This document shows positions 30,769-42,205 of a DNA stretch of 64,000 bases, piece after piece. Made by a program: the position numbers and the translations under genes. How positions within the stretch are numbered: the stretch's first letter is position 1; each line of letters starts with the position of its first letter. Below the pieces are notes generated by a model. That model was not told the origin of the DNA, searched no databases, and saw only the letters and a list, made by a program, of their open reading frames with translations. The stretch comes from Adiantum capillus-veneris (lineage: Eukaryota; Streptophyta; Polypodiopsida; Polypodiales; Pteridaceae): assembly GCA_014529385.2 (NCBI GenBank), contig CM043965.1, positions 16,240,912 through 16,304,911 on the forward strand, given 5' to 3'.

Positions 30769-32127
30769 CACCCATAGTGCATGCTATGCTCGTAAAATTT
30801 CTTTCCCTCTCTTTAATGTCTCTTTCAAACGTGATTTTTCAACGAGCATTTCATGGCGAACGCCTTTTTGGAATGGAATCTGACGAGCAAATTCCAAAGA
30901 TTTCTTGTGTTTGGGTGGGAATACCATCCACTTTGCAACACATCACAAACTTAGAGTAAATGAAACTTCCCATTGAAAAACACTTTTACATATGGTAGAA
31001 TGTATAAATAACATTAGCATAACATTGAGATGGGCAAAACATACCCATGTTGTAATGTCGAAAGTATTTAAAGTATACATCTTTATTTATTGAGGAACAT
31101 TATCACAAGGATAAGTATTGAGTTGAACCAACCATTACAATAATACCAAAAGTCTATAAGGTTTATATTGTTAATTCAATAACATTAGTATACAATGGTA
31201 AAATTTAGTTATTGTTGTCGTTGCTAGTGTCATTGTCATCATCGTTTCCATTGTTGGCTCCACTAGTCCATCCCTATAATGCAAAGTATGTGCTCCATAC
31301 TTGTACCCAAGACTCCACATGCCTCTCAAAAGTTGCACACTTGCTTGCACTATGATATATTCAAGATCTACTCAATTCATAGTTGTTGCATTGTGGGCAA
31401 TCATGGCACATTTCTACATATCCTCTTCAATTGGCAGACTTTCAGCAATGTCTAGCTCATACATGGTGTTGAGTAGGGATTTCATGGTCTCATAGGTTTC
31501 AAGAAATATTCTATGTTCTTGCTTGTGCTTCAAATTTCTAGAGGTGTTGCTCGTAAATAAGTGCAGAGAAATTGCAAATGAATGAAAGGTGTACTAAACA
31601 TACTTTCTAAAGAAAACCAAAGTCACTTTATTTTTCAAGGTAATTCATACCATCACTTTTGTTGAGTAAAAATATCACATTAAAAAGATGTCATTATAAT
31701 ATAATTTGTGGACAATTAGATCAGTCACAGGTACTAAACTCACATATTGTGAAATTGACAGTAATCCTTTGCAAAATAAAAGTATATTGATAAAAACAAT
31801 TAGAGCATTACATTGTACATGCCATATATAAGAAGTATATGATACAAAGTATACATCATGGTTTAGGTGGCGGTTGTGTTATCTAGCTCGGTGTTGGTAG
31901 AGGTCCCATGGATAGCGAGAGAAAGTGTGGCCTATGGAGTAATGGGCCATGGTATAGCCAACCAAGCACTGTGGATGCACGTGTACCCGTGGGTGAATAA
32001 GGCGATAGTACATGATCATGGGGTTGCGACGTCTATGATATGGGTGGTTGTGTCTCCATGGATAGTGAGACATCACCAAAATCCAGAGTTCATCCTAGCC
32101 CACTCAAAAACTATTGTTGTGGCAACA
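30769..32127. other. Unassigned sequence left of E2
   Basis: No gene can be supported. An ORF at 31867-32139 (90 codons) has no recognised domain and runs into the E2 LTR. A minus-strand Asn/Asp-rich stretch near 31200-31300 was noticed but not assigned. Confidence 0.4.
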
Positions 32128-32456
32128 TGTGTGCCATAAACACACTACACTCTTGCTCGATGCTCATACAATGTTATGATGCATGGTTTTTAGGACCCCT
32201 TCTGAAGATGCAATAAAGGCACAGTCAGTTGTTGGGGAGATGAGGATACTCTAGTCCAAGGGATCTCGAAAGAGAAGAAAAATCTACTTCACACGCACCA
32301 AAGAGTAAAAAGTGCCATGGACAGAAGATACGTGGGAACGAGCTCTTATGCATGCCTACAACCTATATCTTACAGAATAGCCCATTCTAGGTGTGAATTT
32401 CTAGTGAAATTTACACGAGGATGTTCGTGTGGACTCACAGCACAGCATACTCCGTT

Positions 32457-32590
32457 TTCACCTTTTTACCGACAATAAATATTTTTTACCACAGTAAATA
32501 TTTTTCACCTACATGGTAAATACAAATCACTTTTTACCTACAGTAACTTTTTTTGCCCATGGTAAATATTTTTTACTGCACCATAAGTAT
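32457..32590 (+). repeat. TTTTTACC / GTAAATA cluster in the E2 5' LTR
   Basis: At least five near-copies of TTTTTACC alternate with GTAAATA, its partial complement, within 135 bp of U3. The 3' LTR has the same cluster at 40655-40788. It may be a transcription-factor array or a structured RNA region. Confidence 0.6.
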
Positions 32591-33082
32591 TTGGTAGGTA
32601 ACAGTTCACTGTTACTAGAAGCAGTGATTGGGCATCAACAATGCAGTTACAGGAGGAGAAAAGGGGAAAATCTTATGGTAAAGGTGAGTCAACAGGGATA
32701 AAGACTTTTGAGTTGAAAAGAGACATGCTGATTTTTTCAAAGAACACATGTCAAAAGAAGCCATGGTTGAGGATTTTTTGAGAATTTGATATTCAGGAGG
32801 ACCCAGCTGCCACCTCCCCCCCGCAGGTCCCCCCCTGACATGTGCAGAACCTCCAGTTTCAACAGCCACCTTACCTGCTCTTAAATACTGGTCAAGCCCT
32901 TATCCCCATGTGTCACAATCAGAAAAATCAGCATTTACCCTCCCCTCTCACATCACTCTAGAGAATATCTTGATGGTGACATATCAGGTGACCTCAATCT
33001 GTTGACCACCCTAAGCAAAAAGTAACCCCAATCAGCGGATTTAAGCATGTTTATACCTAATCCTAAACCCTCTCAGAAACCT

Positions 33083-33090
33083 ATATAAGG
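33083..33090 (+). promoter_or_regulatory. TATA box of the E2 5' LTR
   Basis: TATATAAG followed by GAGG, conserved at 41281-41288. Confidence 0.75.
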
Positions 33091-33675
33091 AGGCCTTCTC
33101 TCACTCAAAACCAACACTTCACCCACTTCACCAAGCAATGAAGCTATGACGACATTGCTCACAACGAGGAGCTATGGATGGAGCTCTACTCTCTCTCCCT
33201 CTAGTATGCTACATTACTATCCCTAAAACCTAAATAAGGAGTCTTCTCTCATGCTCCATGGCCACCATCCTCGCCGCCATTCTCTAATGTATTGATGTGT
33301 TGCTAGTAGGATCATACCTACTTGCTGGGTTGATTGTTTTTGACAAGGGATTATGCCATCCTTGGCTTGCTTCTCTATATCCTTGTTATGTATGATCAGA
33401 TGCCGTTGTATTGTTAAGCTCATGTTTTGTGTATATATATGCTACATAAGGTCCCTAAGCTTCATTTCTATGTGTTTTGCCATATTTTTTGATGCCATCA
33501 TAATGCCAGAAGTCTCACTTGACTATGTGCACTATGTGTGAAGTCCCTAAACCTCTAAATTTAGGGTGGTGCCCCTTTGTTTTGTTCTTTGCTTGTTTGC
33601 ATGAGGCGTGGTTTGTGGAGTGTGCACGAGTACAGAGGCCACCCGATTGCACTGCTCTTTTTCCCGCTATCATTT

Positions 33676-33693
33676 TGGTGCCCCCACTGAGGA
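33676..33693 (+). other. Primer binding site of E2
   Basis: TGGTGCCCCCACTGAGGA starts three bases after the LTR; the TGG start is as expected for a tRNA CCA end. I cannot name the tRNA. Confidence 0.6.
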
Positions 33694-33950
33694 GGGCTAC
33701 ACAGACCTTCAGTCCACAAGCAATGAAGATGTGCAATCTACAACATGGACGAATGGCGTTAAGAGTTTGCAAATTGGAGAACAGAAGAGGAGGAGGCTTT
33801 AGAGGCCTTAAAAGCTTTCATCGAGGTCTTGTTACCAGGTTGCAGTGTCATTGAAATTCAAGAAGTAAGTTCTTCTACATGCCTTGTTCGTGATCGTCGC
33901 CAACGAAGGAGAGTGGGAAGAAGAGCTTGATATACCTCTCCTCTCAACCT

Positions 33951-34142
33951 ATGAGTGCTCCAGAAACCTCCAACACACACAAGCTTGAAATATTCTACAT
34001 CAACATACACGAAGGTACTGTGACACACGTTAAGGGAAGAGAAAGCATCACCAGACCTCTCTTTCCTGAGGAGCCGACTAAGAGAAGGAAGATCACCTCT
34101 ACACCTAAGTGGCCCAAGGCCGCAGCGCGTGCTCAAGCGTAA
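33951..34142 (+). CDS. E2 short leader ORF
   Basis: An ATG-initiated ORF of 63 codons (MSAPETSNTHKLE start) ends in a Lys/Arg/Pro-rich tail with a possible nuclear-localisation patch (PTKRRKITSTPK). It lies in the leader before the pre-gag ORF. Coding status is uncertain; the basic tail is the only feature. Confidence 0.25.
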   Translation: MSAPETSNTHKLEIFYINIHEGTVTHVKGRESITRPLFPEEPTKRRKITSTPKWPKAAARAQA

Positions 34143-34179
34143 GGTAACATTTGGCTTAATCTCATTAATAAGGGATTAC

Positions 34180-34713
34180 ATGACCACTACAGGCAAGAAA
34201 AAGGCTAGTGAGCAACCAACTTCAACCTCCAACTTGCAACCACGACTCTCACCCCTAAATCCTCCTGAAGCAAAGAGGCGAAGGCTTGCCTACAAGATTG
34301 CCGCCCGTCTGCGAGTGCTCCCAGTGCACTTTGTGAATCCAGACACCACCAATCCCAAGCCAACCTCCTGTCCGCGTGAAGATCACTTTGGATATTGTCC
34401 AAAGTGCTTTGGAGACCGGGTGAAAAGCCTCCCTGCCCTACCTTTGCTGCTAATTTTCAAGAAGTTATCTCAATCTAAGGAAACTATCTTAGTTGATGAT
34501 GTGTTGCACATTAATGGTGTCACTTTCATTCGTCATGCTGATTATGGTAATAGCATCCAATTGTTGCTTGCTAAAAGGCTCAGCATTGTACAAAGTGTTG
34601 CCATCACGCCTTACGTCTTCACAGATGCATCAGGAAGAGTCGAAGTGATCCGAGGTGCTGACCTTCTGTGGCTGATCAGGCTCATTGGTCCCAAGGTGGT
34701 GCAACTGAGCTAG
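34180..34713 (+). CDS. E2 pre-gag ORF of unknown function
   Basis: The first in-frame ATG is at 34180 and gives about 177 residues; the frame is open upstream to 34129. A Lys/Arg/Pro-rich N-terminus (with EAKRRR) is followed by an isolated CPKC pair (about residue 70) and then an alternating hydrophobic region with TILVDDVLHINGVTF and SGRVEVIRGADLLW. I do not recognise the family. It sits where Tat and Ogre elements often keep an extra ORF. The gag ATG is 336 bp downstream. Confidence 0.4.
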   Translation: MTTTGKKKASEQPTSTSNLQPRLSPLNPPEAKRRRLAYKIAARLRVLPVHFVNPDTTNPKPTSCPREDHFGYCPKCFGDRVKSLPALPLLLIFKKLSQSKETILVDDVLHINGVTFIRHADYGNSIQLLLAKRLSIVQSVAITPYVFTDASGRVEVIRGADLLWLIRLIGPKVVQLS

Positions 34714-35048
34714 GCTCTTGTGTGTAAGTATGGATGCCAATAATGAGAATGATGATCCCCGCATGTTTCCTTTCCATTTTGTGCGTCATATCCGTGTGAA
34801 TATTTGTATTGATAGAAAAATCTTTTATCAGCAAAGAATAGCCCTGTTGTTTGGAGCCGAGAGACTTGGGGAAATCTTGCGCTCTCCTCATCCTGTCATT
34901 CTACCCTTACTAGACTATTACCATTCCTTTGATGTGTCGATCTTCATCCTATTTTGAGCTAAGTTGTGCTAAAGCTCCAAATTGTAATTACCATACTCTA
35001 TTTTAAAATAAATTGGAGCTGTTTGTGTAATTGTTTACTCTCTCACTT
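34714..35048 (+). other. E2 spacer between the pre-gag ORF and gag
   Basis: This stretch is AT-rich; a short ORF at 34718-34957 has no recognisable domain. Confidence 0.4.
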
Positions 35049-36455
35049 ATGGCCTTTCCTAATTTTTATGGTAAGCCTGGGGAGGTTGCTCCAGACTTTT
35101 TGGATAATTTGGAAATGGCCTTTCTGGTATCGGGAAGGGATGACGAAGCTACTAAGCTAAGGGCCTTTCCTTTGGTCTTGAGGGAAGGTGCAAAATTATG
35201 GTATCAAACTTTGGCACCTGAAGAAAGAAGAGACTGGGAGTCCTTGAAGATGGCCTTCATCGAAGAATTTCGCCGCCATGAGCCTCCAGAGGAGATATGG
35301 AGACAGCTCTTAGAGCTACGCCAAACATCACCCAATGACTATAGAAGCTATGAAGGAAAGTTTTCCAACCTGTGGGAGAAATGGTGTGCATCACTAGGTG
35401 AAGGAGAAAGGGCGCCAGAATGCCTAAAGAAGGACTGTTTCCTGGCAGGGCTTTACCCCATCCTTATAGAAAAGGTAAAAGGTAAATTCCCAGATACCTT
35501 TGATAAAGCTATGACTTATGCAAGGGAGAAGGATAGGAAGTTAAAATTCCAAGCTCAACTACAAGGGGGAATGGAGCCTCCACCGCTAGCTCAACCTACG
35601 GCAAGGGTAGTAGCAGGGACAGGAGCAACAGACCAAGAGTCCTCTCAACAAGAATTACTTAAACAAATCACCAATCAACTAGAGAGCCTCTCCATCAATC
35701 TGGTTCAAGGTGTAAGGGCTCCCCAGCCAGGAAATGAACAAGATAGACAAGAAGGACAAAGGCAAGCACGTGAGTACATTTGCTACAACTGTGGAGAGGT
35801 AGGTCACGGCATGTATTATTGCCCCCATCCACGACGCTATCAAGGAAATGGTAATCAAAGATAGCCTCCTCGCCAGCAAGTCATTCCTCCTCGAGCTAGG
35901 CCACTAAATGGACAAAATGCACACGTGGCTCCACCAATCCAAATATTGAGACCCCTTCCTCCACCACCACAAGCACCAGCAGAGATCCCTCCACTACCAT
36001 CGGGAGGGGAGGACAGGGCTGTCTCTGTCATAAGTCTTGACAATGGTAAGGATAAAGGGAAAGAAAAAATGGAGGAAGCTGTTGCCATGCCAATAAAGAG
36101 AGTTAGGAGACAAAGAACTGATGAAATGGAAGCTTCAGAGCCGGATAAAGGGAATGAGGGTTCCTCCCAAGTGATAGGAGACAAGAAAAGGAAGAGTAGG
36201 TCAAGGAGGCACATAGGAGTAGAAGACTTTCCACTTGGGGTAGGATCCATACCTTACGACTTGGTAGCAGATGTGAGTAAGCAAGGACCAAAGATTTCAT
36301 GGCAGCAACTCCTCCACCTTTCCCCAAAGATGCATAGAACCTGGTCTAAGATGGTCAGCACCAGGAGGGCTAAGGCAAAGTCAGTTGGGTCTATTAGTGC
36401 AAGAGGCATGAAGGATATCGTGCCAGTCATTGATGCAGAGATTAAGAGTCAGTGA
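35049..36455 (+). pseudogene. gag: E2 gag with zinc knuckle, two in-frame stops
   Basis: ATG 35049 opens a frame with the plant gag landmarks FYGKPGE, LREGAKLWYQTL, RDWESLKMAFIEEF, and the DCFLAGLYPILIEKVKGKFP block. A canonical CCHC knuckle (CYNCGEVGHGMYYC) lies near 35781-35822. TAG at 35862 cuts the frame just after the knuckle, but it stays open beyond that to TGA at 36453. The extension is Pro-rich then very Lys/Arg-rich. The protease follows in the same frame after 36455. Gag forms the particle in which reverse transcription occurs. Confidence 0.88.
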
Positions 36456-36464
36456 GTCTCCAAT

Positions 36465-36932
36465 GTGTACGTAGATGGTGGAGCTGAGATTTGTGTTATG
36501 ACAGAGAAATTAATGCACAGGTTGGGTTTGGAAGTAAACGAGCAAACTTTCTTACAAGCTAAGATGGCAAATAATGTAAGGGTGGCTTGTGTGGGAAAGG
36601 TTAATGGAGTGAAGGTTTCAGCTTTTGGTGTTGCAATCTCAATTGATGCTTATGTGATCCCAACTAAGGGGGAGGGCTATCCGCTAATCCTTGGAAGACC
36701 TTGGCTTATGGCTATGAAAGCTAGGCAAGATTGGGAGACAGGTTCCCTTGAGTTGCGACCAAATCATAAGGTAGGTGGCAAGCAACAAAAAATTGTGTAT
36801 GACATGAAGCAGGGTAGACAACAAGACCTAGAGATGGAGACTTCTATGGATGAATGGAGCACAAGCAGCTGCTCTTCATCTGAGGATGAGTCATCTGAGG
36901 AGATGCTAGCTCTTTGGAAGTCATGGGTATAA
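36465..36932 (+). pseudogene. E2 protease (retropepsin), altered active site
   Basis: The frame is the same as gag, after TGA 36453. The active-site loop reads VDGGAEICVM, so the Ser/Thr after the catalytic Asp is Gly, which probably harms activity. The second loop LILGRPWL is kept near 36685. A Ser/Glu-rich acidic tail precedes the frame shift into RT at about 36914. Confidence 0.8.
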
Positions 36933-38248
36933 TAATGCGAAACCCAGAAGGAGAAGGTGGTCAAGACTCTCTAAACAAGGAAGAAGCTACAGGCTTAGAG
37001 GAGATGCTAGCTAAGGACCTACTAGAAGAAGAGAGAGAACCCTATTTGCAGGTACTAAAGAAGCATGCTGGCCTCTTTATAACTGATTACGAGCACATTA
37101 AAGGAGTGACGATAACCCAACACCATATCCAATTAAAGGAAGGTGCCAAACTAGTGGTGCAAAGACTAAGGAGATTAGGGCTAGTGCAACAAGATGCACT
37201 CTTAAAAGAAGTAAAAAGATTACTCAAGGCAGGATTTATCTACCCAGTGGAAGATTCTGAGTGGGTGTCTCCAGTTGTGGTAGCACCAAAGAAAAATGGA
37301 AAGTGGAGGGTATGTGTGGATTACAAGCCTCTAAACGCAGCCACAAAAAGGGACCATTTTCCTTTGCCTTTTCAAGATGAAATACTGAATGAAGTGGCTA
37401 GTCATGAAAGGTACACAGTGTGTGATGGGTACTCATGCTACTTCCAAATCAAAATTGCAGATGAAGACCAAAGAAAGACTACCTTCATAACACCTTGGGG
37501 GTGTTTTGCTTATAGAGTTATGCCTTTTGGTTTAACTAATGCCCCAGCTACTTTCCAGAGGTTTATGAACTTGGTGTTTCAACCTTACTTTGGTAAGTCC
37601 ATACGAGTCTTCATTGATGATTTTTGCATTTACAGCTCTAGGGAAGTACATCTGTCCAAGGTTGATGAAGGTTTCACCCGTCTGGCCCAATTGGGTGGGC
37701 AATTGAATAAAGACAAGTGCCACATAGGTGAGAGCAAGGTCACTCTACTAGGCCATGTTGTGTCTCAAGATGGTATTGAGGCTGACCCTGAAAAGGTAAA
37801 GACATTGTTAGCTTTACCTACTCCTTCAAACGTGAAGCAACTAGTCTCCTTCATTCAAAAGGTTCGCTACATGGGACGATTCATACATCTCTTTTCTCAG
37901 GCAATCTATCCTTTGCAGCAGCTCACTAAACACACTACATTGACATGGAGTGAGGAGGGTGAAAGGTGCTTTCAAGAAGTTAAAACCATTTTGAGCTCAT
38001 TGCCTGTCATCCTACAACCCACATGGGGTGAATTATTCTATGTAAATCCTAGTGTAGGTCCAGAAGCTCTAGGAGCTGTCTTGATGCAAAAAGACCCAAA
38101 GACATCTCTCATGAGACCAATCTACTTCTCTAGTAGAGTGATGACAACTGTTGAAAAGGGTTTCAGCACAACTGAGCAATTGGTGCTAGCTCTTAAGTTT
38201 GCAGTGGAGAAGTTTCGGGCTTACTTACTTCCGAGACATTTGTGGTGA
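36914..38248 (+). pseudogene. E2 reverse transcriptase and degenerate native RNase H
   Basis: RT motifs are complete: VSPVVVAPKKNGKWRVCVDY, the YTVCDGYSCYFQI segment, [15 protein letters not shown] and a FIDD active site (about 37612-37623). The native RNase H follows with FYVNPSVG in place of the usual first catalytic Asp region, so it has lost catalysis, as is known for Tat elements that own a second RNase H. TGA at 38246 ends the frame; the protein resumes one frame over at 38242, pointing to a one-base deletion. RT starts in a different frame from protease. Confidence 0.9.
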
Positions 38249-40242
38249 TCACAACTGAGGAGGTTTTTCCATATGCCCTACAACACATGGAATTGTCTCA
38301 AAGAATAGCAAAGTGGGTGGTGCATCTTCAAGAGTTTGACTACACACTACAAGTAGAGGATTCCACCCGTGCTTGTTTGGCAGATGTCCTCACACAAAGG
38401 TGTTATGAGAAGGCCAAGAAAGAGGCACCTAGTAAGGTACCGCCTATCCCGGAGCCTGAAGTTCTACTGGGAGCACACAGTCTGTATTTTGATGGGACTT
38501 ACAAGAGGACCAAAGACAAGGCATCAGCAGGCATAGTAATATTAGGTCCAGAGAAGGAGAAGATCTTTGCAAAAGGGTTTCATCTAAAAGAGGTTCATTC
38601 TAACAATGAGGCAGAGTACCATGCCCTTGTTTTAGGGTTGCAATGTTGTCTTTCTCAGGGCATCACAAAGCTAAATGTTTTTGGTGACTCCATGTTGATT
38701 GTTAAGCAAATGGTTGGTGTATGGGCCTGTAAAAATGACAAATTGTCTGTTAAGATGAGGGAAGCAAAGGCCTTGTTGAAGGGTTTTAAAGAAGTTCAAG
38801 TGCACTTTGTACCTAGAGATCAAAATCGAGAAGCAGATGCCTTAGCAGGTGAAGAACTACAAACTCTCATAGTAGGTGCTATCCTTGTGAAAAGTCCTTT
38901 ATACCAGGGAAAGGAGGAGCTGCATGATTTACTTTACTTTCTTGAGCATTGTGAAGCACCCTCTGGTATGAGGAAAAGTGAACGTAGGTGGTTGGCAAAA
39001 AAGGCTACCAGCTATAGCTTAGTGAATGAGGACTTGTATTGTAGAGGGAAAGATGCTGTCTTAAGGAGAGTTCCTGCATCCCAAGAGATAAAGGATATTT
39101 TGTTTAGTTGTCATGAAGGTGTGTGTGGTGGCCACTTTGCACAAGAGATTACTAGCAGAAAGATTTTACAAGCAGGGTTCACGTGGCCAAGCCTCCATCG
39201 AGATGTACAACATTGGTGCCGCACATGTGAGGTTTGCCAAAAAGATGGACCAAGGCGTCTTAACCATGAAAATCAACATCCAATCAAAACCTATGGGCCA
39301 TTTGAAAAATGGGGGATAGATGCAATAGGGCCACTACCTTGCACTCAATCAGGGAAGGAATACATCCTTATGGGGGTGGAGTACATGACCAGATGGGCAG
39401 AAGCTCGTCCCACAAAGCGCATCACAGCCAAGGACGTGAGTGATTTCATTTTTGAATGCCTTTGTTGCCGTTTTGGCACACCTTTGGAGATTCTCTCGGA
39501 TAGGGGACCGGGATTTTGAGCTGATTTAGTCGGGAAATTGATGAGCAAGTTAAAAATCAAGCGCAGGCACTCTACACCATACTACCCTCAGTGCAATGGT
39601 CTTGTGGAAAAGGTAAATGGTCTTATATGTAAAATCATCACTAAGCAAGTGCATTTACATCCTAAGGCATGGGACAAACACCTAGATGAAGCACTTTGGG
39701 CCTACAGAACATCCTTTAAAACATCCTTGGGGTATACACCTTTTCACTTGGTTTACGGGCAACAGGCTCTATTGCCTATAGAAGTGGAGCTAGCGAGCCT
39801 CCGAGTTCTAAAAGCACATCAAGAGGATAGTCAAGAGAAGCAGGTGGAAGGAAGAATCATCGATTTGGAGAGGTTAGGGCTAGATCAAGAGTCAGCAGTG
39901 AAGTACTATGCAGCCCAGGCAGAGAAGAAACGAAAGAAGTTCAATCGCAACCTTGTCAAGAAAGGTATCAAGGAAGGTTCTTTAGTGCTCAGATACGATA
40001 ATCGCTTTGATCGCAGGAAGGATGGTAAGTTCTTGCTTAAGTGGGAAGGCCCTTTTGTAGTGATACAGAGGTTCTCAAATGGTAGTTACCAACTAGGTGA
40101 CCTAGATGGTAAGGTGCATCAGACCCCGGTAAATGGTTGGCAATTGAAGGCCTACCAATGTCGTCTTTCACAGCCATATGCTGGTGAAATCAATGCTAAG
40201 GATGGTTCAGAGGAGAGCTCATCATATTCGAGCTCCAACTAA
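38242..40242 (+). pseudogene. E2 archaeal-type RNase H and integrase, one stop
   Basis: The frame completes the native RNase H, then reads a second RNase H of archaeal type (about 38484-38870): LYFDGT, NNEAEY, FGDSMLIV and NREADALA supply the four catalytic acids. Integrase follows: zinc module (HEG..GGHF, C..C near 39227-39238), core GIDAIGPLP, SDRGPGF and NGLVEKVN with the D, D and E all kept. TGA at 39517, right after the second Asp block, is probably CpG decay of an Arg codon. The C-terminal GPF domain ends at 40242 with no chromodomain. Confidence 0.92.
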
Positions 40243-40280
40243 GGTAACAATCATGTACATAGTCGTTTCAAAAAAACAAA

Positions 40281-40325
40281 AAAAAAAGAGAAGACAAAAA
40301 AAAAAGGAAAAAAAGAGAAGAAACA
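40281..40325 (+). other. A/G-rich polypurine tract of E2
   Basis: About 45 bp of almost pure A and G, ending GAGAAGAAACA, run up to the 3' LTR. Confidence 0.75.
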
Positions 40326-41887
40326 TGTGTGCCATAAACACACTACACTCTTGCTCGATGCTCATACAATGTTATGATGCATGGTTTTTAGGACCCCTTC
40401 TGAAGATGCAATAAATGCACAGTCAGTTGTTGGGGAGATGAGGATACTCTAGTCCAAGGGATCTCGAAAGAGAAGAAAAATCTACTTCACACGCACCAAA
40501 GAGTAAAAAGTGCCATGGACAGAAGATACGTGGGAACGAGCTCTTATGCATGCCTACAACCTATATCTTACAGAATAGCCCATTCTAGGTGTGAATTTCT
40601 AGTGAAATTTACACGAGGATGTTCGTGTGGACTCACAGCACAGCATACTCCGTTTTCACCTTTTTACCGACAATAAATATTTTTTACCACAGTAAATATT
40701 TTTCACCTACATGGTAAATACAAATCACTTTTTACCTACAGTAACTTTTTTTGCCCATGGTAAATATTTTTTACTGCACCATAAGTATTTGGTAGGTAAC
40801 AGTTCACTGTTACTAGAAGCAGTGATTGGGCATCAACAATGCAGTTACAGGAGGAGAAAAGGGGAAAATCTTATGGTAAAGGTGAGTCAACAGGGATAAA
40901 GACTTTTGAGTTGAAAAGAGACATGCTGATTTTTTCAAAGAACACATGTCAAAAGAAGCCATGGTTGAGGATTTTTTGAGAATTTGATATTCAGGAGGAC
41001 CCAGCTGCCACCTCCCCCCCGCAGGTCCCCCCCTGACATGTGCAGAACCTCCAGTTTCAACAGCCACCTTACCTGCTCTTAAATACTGGTCAAGCCCTTA
41101 TCCCCATGTGTCACAATCAGAAAAATCAGCATTTACCCTCCCCTCTCACATCACTCTAGAGAATATCTTGATGGGTGACATATCAGGTGACCTCAATCTG
41201 TTGACCACCCTAAGCAAAAAGTAACCCCAATCAGCGGATTTAAGCATGTTTATACCTAATCCTAAACCCTCTCAGAAACCTATATAAGGAGGCCTTCTCT
41301 CACTCAAAACCAACACTTCACCCACTTCACCAAGCAATGAAGCTATGACGACATTGCTCACAACGAGGAGCTATGGATGGAGCTCTACTCTCTCTCCCTC
41401 TCTCTCTCTCTCCCTCTAGTATGCTACATTACTATCCCTAAAACCTAAATAAGGAGTCTTCTCTCATGCTCCATGGCCACCATCCTCGCCATCATTCTCT
41501 AATGTATTGATGTGTTGCTAGTAGGATCATACCTACTTGCTGGGTTGATTGTTTTTGACAAGGGATTATGCCATCCTTGGCTTGCTTCTCTATATCCTTG
41601 TTATGTATGATCAGATGCCATTGTATTGTTAAGCTCATGTCTTGTGTATATATATGCTACATAAGGTCCCTAAGCTTCGTTTCTATGTATTTTGCCATAT
41701 GTTTTGATGCCATCATAATGCCAGAAGTCTCACTTGCCTATGTGCACTATGTGTGAGGTCCCTAAACCTCTAAATTTAGGGTGGTGCCCATTTGTTTTGT
41801 TCTTCGCTTGTTTGCATGAGGCGTGGTTTGTGGAGTGTGCACGAGTACAGAGGCCACCCGATTGCACTGCTCTTTTTCCCGCTATCA
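40326..41887 (+). repeat. E2 3' LTR
   Basis: A copy of 32128-33672 with an expanded CT tract at 41386-41414. The similarity to the 5' copy continues about 10 bp past the assigned end into primer-site-like sequence. Confidence 0.9.
41281..41288 (+). promoter_or_regulatory. TATA box of the E2 3' LTR
   Basis: TATATAAG is identical to 33083-33090. Confidence 0.7.
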
Positions 41888-42174
41888 TTTTGTTGCCCAT
41901 CCACCGCATCTAGCAAGACAGTTGTTGCCTCATGAATGTCCCTAAAGAAGCACACATACATTATTGGACAATACAGATAGTTTGTAGCTTGAATCAATTC
42001 ACAACTTACCAAGCAAAGAGATAATTATTAGCATCAAAATCATCACCATTGAGTGTTTGTTGCAACATTTCTGCTGCGACAATCATAGAATGGAACCATT
42101 GAGAGCATGTCGCATCCATGTATAAACATGGCTAGCACCAAAGTCTCAACTTGCACTATGGTTTAGGGTTACAA

Positions 42175-42198
<24 letters not shown>
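41888..42198. other. Unassigned sequence right of E2
   Basis: The first bases (TTTTGTTGCCC) resemble the start of the E2 primer-site region; beyond them nothing is recognised. An AT-dinucleotide run at about 42176-42200 leads into the foldback. Confidence 0.4.

Positions 42199-42205
<7 letters not shown>

Larger units (their letters stand above)
32128..33672 (+). repeat. E2 5' LTR
   Basis: About 1,545 bp from TGTGTGCC to GCTATCA. It matches 40326-41887 with very few differences: an 18-bp shorter CT tract near 33195, a missing G near 32974, and scattered substitutions after 33270. It has a TATATAAG box at 33083 and a cluster of short TTTTTACC/GTAAATA repeats at 32457-32590. Confidence 0.9.
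32128..41887 (+). mobile_element. E2: Tat-type Ty3/gypsy LTR retrotransposon, about 9.8 kb
   Basis: Two LTRs of about 1.55 kb, nearly identical by eye, flank a primer site, a pre-gag region, gag, protease, RT, a degenerate native RNase H, an archaeal-type RNase H and integrase, with a long A/G-rich polypurine tract before the 3' LTR. The second RNase H marks the plant Tat lineage. Close LTR identity suggests a recent insertion, yet coding frames carry several stops and frameshifts, so it probably moved with proteins supplied in trans or decayed soon after. I find no clear target-site duplication. Confidence 0.92.

Noticed and set aside
31867-32139. 90-codon ORF before E2
   Set aside because: No recognised motif and it runs into the LTR; likely chance.
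34144-34192. GT...AG interval in the E2 pre-gag region
   Set aside because: At 49 bp it is shorter than normal plant introns and the surrounding frame is not improved clearly.
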